The notes below the pieces were generated by a model. That model had not been told where the DNA came from. It searched no databases and saw nothing but the letters and a program-made list of their open reading frames with translations. The translations under genes were made by a program, and so were the position numbers. From Acidobacteriota bacterium (GTDB lineage: Bacteria; Actinomycetota; Actinomycetes; Actinomycetales; Micrococcaceae): a DNA stretch of 12,039 nucleotides. The DNA is taken from positions 1,488 to 13,526 of the forward strand of contig JABBNV010000052.1 of NCBI GenBank assembly GCA_019352125.1, written 5' to 3'. Shown piece after piece: positions 1-6,286 of this stretch (positions within the stretch are counted from its first letter, which is position 1; every line of letters starts with the position of its first letter).

Positions 1-177
1 TCGGAAGTGTCTCGTGGACGATTGATTCCGACAAGTCTCGCCTGCAGGCAATTCCCGGCTCGTGTGGTGGGGCGAAAAGGCGTCGATGTACTGCGCAAGC
101 GAAAGATCGCCACCAATGTGGCTGAACTGGACCCGGAAGAATCCGCTTCAGCAGGCCCCGCGACGACACAGCTCTGA
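1..177 (+). CDS. C-terminal fragment of an unidentified protein
   Basis: Frame 1 is open from the window edge to TGA at 175-177, giving the last 58 residues of a protein whose start lies outside the window. The visible part is basic in the middle (VVGRKGVDVLRKRKIATN) and ends in an acidic, Ala/Ser-rich tail (ELDPEESASAGPATTQL). I see no membrane segment and no motif I can name. GTG codons at 64 and 67 could be internal starts but have no convincing Shine-Dalgarno sequence. The stop codon lies within the open frame of the next gene, so the two are probably co-transcribed. If the downstream protein really is Asp23-like, this could be the tail of one of the membrane-anchor proteins often found in such clusters, but the sequence itself does not show this. 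Confidence 0.4.
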   Translation, partial: SEVSRGRLIPTSLACRQFPARVVGRKGVDVLRKRKIATNVAELDPEESASAGPATTQL

Positions 178-227
178 GCCTCGCCGAGGGTGCAGTCACC
201 GCACTCATCCGGCGGGCGGGAGACCAG

Positions 228-578
228 TTGCCGGGCGCCGTCATTGGCAGCATTCGTTTTGACAGGGATATCACCACACTTGGCACCCCCGTTGGTGTCC
301 GAGTGTATATCAGCGCGCTCGCTGGCACTGTATGGCCCGCCCTAGTGGGAGTAGCCGAAGTCCATCCACCCAAGAACGTCTTGCCGGATGCACGGCAAAG
401 CGTAGTACGCAATGACGACTCGGACCAAGTTGCCGTTTCTTTGCGGATCTCAGTGGCCGCCGGTCACAAAGCAACGGAAGTCCTGGCCGTGGTTGCGGCA
501 GCCGTTCGTCACTTTCTGGACGCGCAAGCTACCGGTACTACCCACCAAATTGTCGTTAAGGTAGTGCGGTTCCTCTGA
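228..578 (+). CDS. Small hypothetical protein, tentatively Asp23/Gls24-like
   Basis: I do not recognise this gene firmly. From TTG 228 it encodes 116 residues; the TTG has a GGGAG five bases upstream. The frame stays open back to position 123 and the upstream residues (LSLAEGAVTALIRRAGDQLPGA) look like real protein, so translation may begin earlier. The only codon of interest there is CTG 174-176, which overlaps the TGA of the preceding gene; there is no ATG or GTG. The last half (VAVSLRISVAAG, then a helix TEVLAVVAAAVRHFLDAQ, then IVVKVVRFL) has the strand-helix-strand order of Asp23/Gls24 envelope-stress proteins, and the upstream QLPGA resembles their N-terminal pattern. The middle does not match well. 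There is no membrane segment. The gene converges on the catabolic operon with a 34-bp gap. Confidence 0.5.
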   Translation: MPGAVIGSIRFDRDITTLGTPVGVRVYISALAGTVWPALVGVAEVHPPKNVLPDARQSVVRNDDSDQVAVSLRISVAAGHKATEVLAVVAAAVRHFLDAQATGTTHQIVVKVVRFL

Positions 579-586
579 GATACGCC

Positions 587-599
587 TGTTGACTCAACA
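587..599. repeat. Small inverted repeat between convergent genes
   Basis: TGTTGA-C-TCAACA is a perfect 6-bp inverted repeat around one base, lying in the 34-bp gap between two convergent genes. Its AT-rich stem, one-base centre and lack of a T tract make it a poor intrinsic terminator. No better hairpin is visible in this gap. Confidence 0.25.
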
Positions 600-612
600 T
601 CACGCTGGGGAA

Positions 613-1443
613 TTAATCGCTTGCACTGGGACCCCAGGTGAACTGAGGCTTTTCTTTGGCAAGAAATGCTCGCACCCCAATCTCTGGATCCTCGCTAGCA
701 ACCAGCTGGCCCTGCCACCGTGTATTCTCCTCCCCCACCGTGTCCGGGCGGAAGACCATGGCATCGATAAGCTGTTTGGTGGCATGGATGGACAGCTGAG
801 ACCTCTGTGCCATCGTGTTTACGAACTCCAAAGCATCCGTCTCAAAGGACTCTTCTGGATACACCTTGGCAATCATTCCTAGGGCTTGCGCAGCTTCTGC
901 GCTGACAGTTTCACTACTGAACAGCAGGTACTTGGTGGTAGCCGGGCCCAGCAGTTTGACCATCCGCTCAATTCCGGAGAGCGGGTAGATGATCCCCAGT
1001 TTGGCGGGCGTAATGCCAAAACGCGCGCTGGTTGACGCCAGCCGGACGTCGCAAGCCTGCGCTATTTGCCAGGCTCCACCCATGCAATAGCCCTCAACGA
1101 GGGCCACCGTTGGCTTGGCGAAATCGGCCAGCGCCGCCTCCGCCAGGCTGAGCACGCCGCCGTCGTGGTGGCCTGTTTCGTCGTCACGCAAAATATCCCG
1201 CACAGCGGAGATATCTGCCCCGGCGGAAAAGTCTTGCCCCTTGCCCCTGACGGCCACTACGCGCACACTCTCGGTGCTCGCCAGCTTGCGCAAAAGCGGG
1301 GGAAAAGATCGCCACATTGCGTCCGTCATGGCATTGCGCTTGCCCGGATTTTCAAGCCAGATGGTGGCTACAGCCCCGTCCTGGGTAACACTCAGTTTCC
1401 CGGTACCAACTTCCACGTCACTCGCGGCACTCTCGCCGCTCAT
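613..1443 (-). CDS. Crotonase (enoyl-CoA hydratase/isomerase) family, probably not a hydratase
   Basis: This 276-residue protein has the usual crotonase length. The first oxyanion-hole segment is DFSAGADI (71-78) and the second is MGGA (121-124) before QIAQACDVRLAS. Aligned by eye with rat enoyl-CoA hydratase, the two catalytic glutamates (Glu144, Glu164) are replaced by Gln126 and Pro146, so hydration of an enoyl-CoA is unlikely. The segment FGITPAKLGIIYPLSGI (142-158) and the ending AFLAKEKPQF match my recollection of E. coli methylmalonyl-CoA decarboxylase (ScpB/YgfG), with Tyr153 where that enzyme has its active-site Tyr140. A decarboxylase or another CoA-ester enzyme of this fold is therefore more likely. 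The ATG start overlaps the upstream CaiB-type gene's TGA as ATGA, implying translational coupling. It is the last gene of the four-gene operon. Confidence 0.9.
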   Translation of the reverse strand: MSGESAASDVEVGTGKLSVTQDGAVATIWLENPGKRNAMTDAMWRSFPPLLRKLASTESVRVVAVRGKGQDFSAGADISAVRDILRDDETGHHDGGVLSLAEAALADFAKPTVALVEGYCMGGAWQIAQACDVRLASTSARFGITPAKLGIIYPLSGIERMVKLLGPATTKYLLFSSETVSAEAAQALGMIAKVYPEESFETDALEFVNTMAQRSQLSIHATKQLIDAMVFRPDTVGEENTRWQGQLVASEDPEIGVRAFLAKEKPQFTWGPSASD

Positions 1444-2660
1444 TGTGTAACCGGCGCAGCAGCGTGAACTATACCGGCATCGACGAGTCCGGCGATCTGC
1501 GCCTCGCTGAGGTGCAGATCCGCCAATACCGCCAGAGTGTCCTCCCCGAGCTCCGGTGGCACCTTACGAATCGTCGGAGCCGCACCATTGACGGAGATGG
1601 GCCCACGCAGCAGGGGAAGCGCGGAGCCATCCGTGCGCGTAAGCTGCTGCACCATGTTCAGGGAACGCACCTGTGGATCGGCAAATACCTGTGCAAAGTT
1701 GTAGATCGGCCCTGCCGGAATTTTCACTTCACGCAGTCTGTCCACCCAGTTGGTGCCAGAGTCACGGGCCAGCAGAGCTTCCAGGCGGACCTGCAGGTCA
1801 CCGCGGTTTTCTGCGCGGAGGCGGCCGGTGGCAAATTCGGCTTCATCGGCCAGTGTTGGTTCGCCCAACAGCACACAGAGTTGCTGCCATTGCTTCTCAT
1901 TGCCCACAGCAATAATGATCGGAATATCCCCTGTGGCAAACACGCCGTAGGGAGAGAGCGACGGGTGGTTATTGCCCGCTGGTGTGGGGATCTGGCCCGT
2001 GCTGAGATACTTTTGCCCCTGAAAGCAGGAAAGCGAAATGGCCGCTTCAAGGAGCGACGTCGAAACTTCCGCTCCCTTGCCGCTGGAGACACGCCCTGCG
2101 AGCGCCGCAGCGATGCCAAACGCGGTGAAGATGCCGGAAACCATGTCGATGATGGGCACCCCCACACGGGTCATCGAGTCAGCGTCCGCGCCTGTAACGG
2201 ACATGAGTCCGGACATGCCCTGCGCCACCTGATCCAGCCCTGCGGCTTGGCTCAGAGGTCCGCTGCTGCCAAAGCCGCTCACTGATGCAATCACCAAGGA
2301 GGGCTTTTCGGCCCGGAGCTCGGCAGGGTTCAAACCAATCTCTGCCAGCACACCAGGGCGGAAATTTTCCACCACCACGTCCGCATCCAGCGCCAATTGC
2401 CTCAGCAACTCCTGGCCCTTGGCACTATAGAAGTCCAGAGCAATGGAGGACTTTCCACGGTTGGTCGACTCAAAGTACAGGCTATGTTGACCCTCAAACG
2501 GTGGCCATTGCCGGGTTGAGTCCCCACCCTTGATGCTTTCAACCTTGGTGATACTGGCTCCCATGTCCGCCAAGAGAGCGGTGGCATACGGGCCAGCCAG
2601 CGCGCGGCTCAAATCAAGAACCTTGATGCCGGCCAGGGGCAGATTCGTTTGCTCAGACAC
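1440..2660 (-). CDS. Class III CoA-transferase, CaiB/BaiF family
   Basis: The enzyme moves CoA from an acyl-CoA donor to a free carboxylic acid in the cytoplasm. The N-terminus has the family pattern AGIKVLDLSRALAGPYATALLADMGA with KVES shortly after. Residues VVVENFRPGVLAEIGL, VIASVSGFGSSGP and AQGMSGLMSVTG follow in the normal order. The aspartate of PIIDMVSG (residue 172 from the GTG) is in the position of the catalytic Asp that forms the acyl-anhydride in this family. I chose GTG 2660 (406 residues) over ATG 2675 because GGAGG lies eight bases upstream of the GTG and the overlap with the preceding gene falls to 8 bp. Substrate specificity cannot be read from sequence. Neighbours suggest it activates the acid made by the aldehyde dehydrogenase and passes the CoA ester to the crotonase. 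Confidence 0.93.
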   Translation of the reverse strand: MSEQTNLPLAGIKVLDLSRALAGPYATALLADMGASITKVESIKGGDSTRQWPPFEGQHSLYFESTNRGKSSIALDFYSAKGQELLRQLALDADVVVENFRPGVLAEIGLNPAELRAEKPSLVIASVSGFGSSGPLSQAAGLDQVAQGMSGLMSVTGADADSMTRVGVPIIDMVSGIFTAFGIAAALAGRVSSGKGAEVSTSLLEAAISLSCFQGQKYLSTGQIPTPAGNNHPSLSPYGVFATGDIPIIIAVGNEKQWQQLCVLLGEPTLADEAEFATGRLRAENRGDLQVRLEALLARDSGTNWVDRLREVKIPAGPIYNFAQVFADPQVRSLNMVQQLTRTDGSALPLLRGPISVNGAAPTIRKVPPELGEDTLAVLADLHLSEAQIAGLVDAGIVHAAAPVTQ

Positions 2661-4173
2661 CGCTAGGCCCTCCATGCCGCAGCTTTACATTGATCTGTTT
2701 GGTCTGTGTGAAGCCAGCCAGCATGCCTTCCAGCGAGACTTCCCGGCCCAGCCCGCTCTGCTTGTAGCCACCGTAGGATTGCCCCACCACTTGACCGCCA
2801 CCCTGATTGACTTGCACCCAGCCAGCGTCCAGCCGGTGAGCGGTGCTGAGTGCGTTATCCAGGTTGTGACTCCACACGTAGGCCGCCAGCCCAAAGTGCG
2901 TGTCATTGGCCATCTCGATCACTTCGTCCTGGTCCGTCCAGGGGATCGCCACGAGTACGGGGCCAAAGATTTCTTCCTGAGACAACCGGTAATCATTCTT
3001 CGCACCGGAGAAAACGGTGGGCACGTGGTAGTACCCTTCCGTCAACGGTCCAGTTTCCGGCGTCTGGCCGCCCAGTACAGCAGTCATTCCCCCTTGACTT
3101 CGGCCTTCTGCCAAGTACTCGCTAATCTGCGAGTGCTGCTTGGCGTTAATGACCGCGCCCATGTCTGACGCTTCATCCAGGGGGTCACCCACCTTCATCG
3201 CGCCCAACTTGGCCACGAGTTTCTCCAGAACTTCGTCATAGATATCCCGGTGCAGGAACAGCCGGGACCCAGCAGTGCAGCTCTGCCCCTGGCGTGCGAA
3301 ACGAGAGGCCAACAAGAGGCCATCCAACAAGTCATCATCAACGGAATCCGGGAACACAATGGAGGGGTTCTTCCCACCCAGCTCCAGGGACATGTGAGCT
3401 AGTCGTTCACCTGCCAAGGCCCCCACGCCACGGCCCACCTCGGTGGAACCGGTAAAGGACACTTTATCCACGCCAGGGTGCTTGGTCAGTGCATCCCCAA
3501 TCACGCTGCCACGGCCGGTCATGGCATTGACTACGCCAGCGGGCAGGTGCTTATTGCAGACCTCCGCCAACAGCAAAATGGTGAGCGGGGCGTCGTCGGC
3601 CGCTTTCATAATCACGGTGTTTCCGGCCGCCAACGCGGCCGGAATCTTGAACCCAGCAATCATCAAAGGAGAGTTCCACGGCAGAATGCAGGCAACTACG
3701 CCCAGCGGCTCCAGCCGTGTGTACTGCAATTGGTCATCACCGGCGGGCAACGTAGTGCCCTTGACTTCGCCAGCAACGCCCGCAAAGTACCGGAAGAGGG
3801 CCACGAGTGTGGCTACCTCCGGGCGGGCCTGAGTACGCAATGCGTTGCCCGTATCCCAGGAGGTCAATCGCGCAAACTCTTCGCTTCTGGCCTCAATTTC
3901 ATCGCCGATAGCCAATAGTGCCTTGGCACGAGCAGTGAAGTGCAAGGCCCGCCACGGCTTGAATGCCGCAGCCGCTGCCGCCACTGCGCGGTCCACGTCC
4001 GCCGCGTTCGACGCCGGAACGCGAGCAATCAGCTGCTCCCGACGTGCGGGGTTATGGACCTCGCGCCACTCACCCGTAACGGATTCACACCGTTCACCGT
4101 TGATCCACATGGGCCAATCACTGACCGGCGCATCCGGGCCAACGGTTATTTGAGAGTTACTAGTTTGCGTCAT
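2653..4173 (-). CDS. NAD(P)-dependent aldehyde dehydrogenase (acid-forming type)
   Basis: A full-length ALDH-superfamily enzyme of 506 residues. From ATG 4173 the landmarks are LPWNSP with Asn167, Lys190 of the cofactor pocket, FTGSTEVG (240-247), the general base Glu264 in ELGGK, and the nucleophile Cys299 in GQSCTAGSR. This is the hydrolytic ALDH pattern that yields a free carboxylate. CoA-acylating methylmalonate-semialdehyde dehydrogenases (MmsA) instead have GQRCMA and a PFNFP-type segment, so the gene should not be named mmsA despite its neighbour. The start has AAGGAA upstream at normal spacing and overlaps the preceding gene by 14 bp; an in-frame ATG at 4227 is less likely. By context it oxidises an aldehyde, perhaps the semialdehyde made by the neighbouring dehydrogenase, to the acid used by the CoA-transferase. 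Confidence 0.94.
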   Translation of the reverse strand: MTQTSNSQITVGPDAPVSDWPMWINGERCESVTGEWREVHNPARREQLIARVPASNAADVDRAVAAAAAAFKPWRALHFTARAKALLAIGDEIEARSEEFARLTSWDTGNALRTQARPEVATLVALFRYFAGVAGEVKGTTLPAGDDQLQYTRLEPLGVVACILPWNSPLMIAGFKIPAALAAGNTVIMKAADDAPLTILLLAEVCNKHLPAGVVNAMTGRGSVIGDALTKHPGVDKVSFTGSTEVGRGVGALAGERLAHMSLELGGKNPSIVFPDSVDDDLLDGLLLASRFARQGQSCTAGSRLFLHRDIYDEVLEKLVAKLGAMKVGDPLDEASDMGAVINAKQHSQISEYLAEGRSQGGMTAVLGGQTPETGPLTEGYYHVPTVFSGAKNDYRLSQEEIFGPVLVAIPWTDQDEVIEMANDTHFGLAAYVWSHNLDNALSTAHRLDAGWVQVNQGGGQVVGQSYGGYKQSGLGREVSLEGMLAGFTQTKQINVKLRHGGPSGV

Positions 4174-5104
4174 GTGAAGTTCCTTCTGCATTTGCGTTGC
4201 CTGAGCTTGAGTTGGCAAGGGTTCCATCCACTAACTGGACAATCTTGGAACAGTCCTTTCCGCCTTCGCCCGCTTCAATCAAAGCGGCAAACATCTTGGC
4301 CACTCGCTCCCCCATCACCAACGGAGTATCCGTAGCTTGGGCGGCGGCTATGGCCAACCCAACATCCTTAGCCGCCAGCTCGGCGGTGAAGGTGGGCGCA
4401 AAATCGTGATTCGACGCCGCAGTATCCACCACTCCGGGCAGCGGATACCAGGTACGCAGCGCCCAGCTGTCCCCGGAGGATACGGAGGCAATGTCCCAAA
4501 ATACCTTCTTGTCCAGACCCAGCCGGTCTGCCAAGACAGCGCCCTCAGCAGTGGATGCCAAGTTGATGAAGAGCATCAGGTTGTTGCAGATCTTCGCAGC
4601 CTGACCGGTGGTGGGGCCCCCGGTGGGGATGATGTTTCTGGACATGGGCTTGATGTACTCGCTGGCCTCTGCCACGTAGGCGTCGTCGCCACCAATCATG
4701 AAGGTCAGAGTGCCGGCCTCGGCGCCGCTCATCCCACCCGAAACGGGCGCGTCAACAAAGCGAAACCCCCCAGCCGCCGCCGCCTCGTGAACCGCCCTGG
4801 CGGATTCAATATCGATCGTGGAGGAATCCACTAACAAAGTCTTCGTATCTGCGAGCGCCAAGAGACCGCCGTCGCCCAGGTAGACGGAGCGAACATGGTC
4901 GCCCTTGGGCAGCATGGTGAACACTACGTCTGCGCCGGAAACAACTTCGGCCGGGCTGCCAACAATGGTGACGCCGTTGGCCTGCGCCGCATCCAGTGCG
5001 TGCTGGCTTAAGTCAAAACCTTGAATGCGATGACCGGCCTTGACCAAATTGGCTGTCATGGGTCCCCCCATATTGCCGAGTCCAATCCATCCGATGACTG
5101 CCAT
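4160..5104 (-). CDS. 3-hydroxyisobutyrate dehydrogenase-family beta-hydroxyacid dehydrogenase
   Basis: A 314-residue enzyme that oxidises the 3-hydroxyl of a short hydroxyacid to a semialdehyde, or catalyses the reverse, with NAD(P). The Rossmann signature IGLGNMGGPM is at residues 7-16, the substrate-binding DAPVSGG at 118-124, and the catalytic lysine is Lys171 in GQAAKICNN with Asn175 after it, as in characterised family members. ATG 5104 is chosen because AAAGGAG lies eight bases upstream and it puts the Rossmann motif at the expected N-terminal position; the longer reading from 5128 adds an unsupported eight residues. It is the first gene of the four-gene operon and diverges from the LysR gene. 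Possible substrates include 3-hydroxyisobutyrate, 3-hydroxypropionate, or relatives such as tartronate semialdehyde; sequence alone does not decide. It resembles MmsB, but the rest of the usual valine gene set is absent. Confidence 0.93.
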   Translation of the reverse strand: MAVIGWIGLGNMGGPMTANLVKAGHRIQGFDLSQHALDAAQANGVTIVGSPAEVVSGADVVFTMLPKGDHVRSVYLGDGGLLALADTKTLLVDSSTIDIESARAVHEAAAAGGFRFVDAPVSGGMSGAEAGTLTFMIGGDDAYVAEASEYIKPMSRNIIPTGGPTTGQAAKICNNLMLFINLASTAEGAVLADRLGLDKKVFWDIASVSSGDSWALRTWYPLPGVVDTAASNHDFAPTFTAELAAKDVGLAIAAAQATDTPLVMGERVAKMFAALIEAGEGGKDCSKIVQLVDGTLANSSSGNANAEGTSHDAN

Positions 5105-5201
5105 GGCGAAAGCTCCTTTGCTAACCAATATTTGCCGCGCGTGCTACTGCAGCGTGCTACCGCTGTTGCCGCGCACTATGCCGGGTATGACCAGCCTCAC
5201 A

Positions 5202-5223
5202 TCTTGATACAGTGCATTCAAGA
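5202..5223. promoter_or_regulatory. Inverted repeat TCTTGA-N10-TCAAGA overlapping a -35 region
   Basis: Perfect 6-bp arms (5202-5207 and 5218-5223) flank a 10-bp spacer containing AGTGCAT, which resembles one arm of the neighbouring 18-bp palindrome. Its right arm supplies the TTGAAT -35-like hexamer of the operon. Its centre is 38 bp from that of the palindrome, consistent with a second (activation) site for a LysR-type protein, though this is inferred only from position. Confidence 0.4.
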
Positions 5224-5241
5224 GCAATCTGGGCAGAGTAA

Positions 5242-5259
5242 CTGTGCATCCATGCACAG
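5242..5259. promoter_or_regulatory. 18-bp palindromic operator, copy 1
   Basis: CTGTGCATCCATGCACAG has perfect 8-bp arms with a CC centre. It lies between the divergent lysR and operon starts, about 55 bp upstream of the lysR ATG. The core GTGCAT-N2-ATGCAC recurs with one change in the arms at 8985-8998 upstream of the symporter gene, together with flanking identities in fixed register. That recurrence makes it a credible binding site, probably for the adjacent LysR-type regulator. Confidence 0.7.
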
Positions 5260-5314
5260 CGGCCCTGATAGAAATCGGGTACAAGCCCGGCATAACCCGC
5301 GTTCAAGGAGTCCC

Positions 5315-6223
5315 ATGGTCGATTTTCGGCGCTATCCGCACCCCGAGGATCTGTTGGTTCTGCTCACTGTGGCTCGATTGGGGCGCTTCACCGCGGTGGC
5401 TGAATCTCTCGAAACCACGCACACCACAATTTCGCGGCGCATCCAGGCCCTGGACAAGCAATTGGGCGGCCGAACCCTGGAGCGCAGCCAGCAAGGGTGG
5501 GAGCTCACCGAGTTGGGCCGCGCCGCCGTAGCAGCCGCAGAAGCCATCGAGTCCAGCCTCAGTTCGCTGGCAGGTCAGTTGGGCAATCAGTCAGACCCAC
5601 TGGCTGGGTTGGTGCGCATTAGCGCGTCCGACGGGTTCGGCGCGAAGGTTGTTGCGCCCGCTCTTACCGCACTGCAGCACCAGCATCCCCTGCTCAAGGT
5701 GGAGTTGCTCAGTGCCACGCGCAGGGCAAGTCAAAACCGTTCCGGAGTAGATCTGGAGCTGGTGGCGGGGCATGTTGAAGAGTCACGCTTTGATCCAGTG
5801 TTTCTCTCCAACTACTACCTGCGCCTCTACGCCAGCGCGGGTTATTTGGCCAGGCACGGCACCCCGAAAACCGCCGCCGAGGCACAGTCACACCGGTTCG
5901 TTTCCTACGTGGAATCTGCCCTGCAAATACCGGAGTTGGGGCACCGTGCGGCAGGGCTGTCCGAGCCCTCGGCGGCTTTCCAGTCCACGGGGATTTTCTC
6001 TCAGATGGAATCCGTGAGGCACGACGGCGGCATTGGCATTTTGCCCTCATTCATGGTTTTTGGGGATCCAGACTTTGTGCCCGTTTTGCCGGACGTTTTT
6101 GAGCGCAAGCTTCAGTTCTGGGCGGTGGCGAGGCCAGAATCCTTACGCTCATCTGCGGTGCAGTCTGTGATCACAGCGTTGATCAGCGAGACGCAGAAGC
6201 AAGCCGTGGCGCTGGCCTCCTGA
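5315..6223 (+). CDS. LysR-type transcriptional regulator
   Basis: A 302-residue protein with an N-terminal winged helix-turn-helix (about residues 11-70: LLVLLTVARLGRFTAVAESL, then THTTISRRIQALDKQLGGRTLER) and a C-terminal effector-binding domain (about 95-300). ATG 5315 is chosen because AAGGAG lies four bases upstream and the HTH then starts at the family-typical position; the frame stays open further upstream, but that stretch carries the control region and does not look like protein. Family members bind DNA as tetramers, usually at a site near -65 and a second near -35, and respond to a pathway metabolite. It diverges from the catabolic operon and precedes the convergent alcohol dehydrogenase gene. 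It is the only regulator in this part of the window, so it is the prime candidate to act at both operator copies. Confidence 0.93.
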   Translation: MVDFRRYPHPEDLLVLLTVARLGRFTAVAESLETTHTTISRRIQALDKQLGGRTLERSQQGWELTELGRAAVAAAEAIESSLSSLAGQLGNQSDPLAGLVRISASDGFGAKVVAPALTALQHQHPLLKVELLSATRRASQNRSGVDLELVAGHVEESRFDPVFLSNYYLRLYASAGYLARHGTPKTAAEAQSHRFVSYVESALQIPELGHRAAGLSEPSAAFQSTGIFSQMESVRHDGGIGILPSFMVFGDPDFVPVLPDVFERKLQFWAVARPESLRSSAVQSVITALISETQKQAVALAS

Positions 6224-6246
6224 CCGGAAGCGTTGCTCGACCGTTA

Positions 6247-6272
6247 CCGGGCGCCCGGCTCACTCAGCCGGG
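6247..6272. terminator. Hairpin(s) between convergent lysR and alcohol dehydrogenase genes
   Basis: Two overlapping inverted repeats fill this 63-bp gap: the 12-bp palindrome CCGGGCGCCCGG (6247-6258) and a hairpin with stem CCCGGCT/AGCCGGG (6254-6260 and 6266-6272) and a 5-nt loop. They are mutually exclusive folds. Position between converging genes suggests a bidirectional terminator, but neither strand has a T tract. Confidence 0.45.
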
Positions 6273-6286
6273 ACATGACGGCAGCA

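Larger units (their letters stand above)
5105..5314. promoter_or_regulatory. Divergent control region of the catabolic operon and lysR
   Basis: The 210-bp gap between the divergent start codons holds an 18-bp palindrome (5242-5259), a 6-bp-arm inverted repeat (5202-5223), a 9-bp direct repeat GCGTGCTAC (5139-5147 and 5152-5160) and a widely spaced inverted pair TATGCCGGG/CCCGGCATA (5177-5185 and 5286-5294). On the - strand TTGAAT (5221-5216) is the best -35 candidate, but 17 bases on the -10 hexamer would be GAGGCT, a poor match, as expected at most for an activator-dependent promoter. I could not assign a convincing promoter for lysR. Confidence 0.6.

Noticed and set aside
1443..2285. Long + strand open frame (280 codons) opposite the CoA-transferase gene
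   Set aside because: It is antisense to a clear CaiB-family gene, has a Cys/Arg/His-rich composition without any recognisable domain, and no SD site supports it. It is a shadow of a GC-rich gene.
1440..2660. Carnitine pathway (caiB with caiD) assignment
   Set aside because: Family membership alone does not define substrate, and no acyl-CoA dehydrogenase (CaiA), ligase (CaiC) or betaine transporter is present in the window.
613..5104. Acrylate or DMSP catabolic cluster (AcuN/AcuK plus DddA/DddC-like)
   Set aside because: The CoA-transferase plus crotonase plus 3-hydroxyacid oxidation order is reminiscent, but the crotonase lacks the glutamates needed for hydration of acryloyl-CoA and the aldehyde dehydrogenase is not of the CoA-acylating MmsA/DddC type.
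5177..5294. Inverted pair TATGCCGGG / CCCGGCATA about 100 bp apart in the divergent control region
   Set aside because: A perfect 9-bp pair in a GC-rich 210-bp region can arise by chance, and the 100-bp separation fits no simple operator or hairpin; noted but not given a role.
5021..5314. N-terminal extension of the LysR reading frame back to 5021
   Set aside because: The extension overlaps the divergent gene and the operator region, and is unlike LysR proteins. ATG 5315 with AAGGAG gives the standard length.
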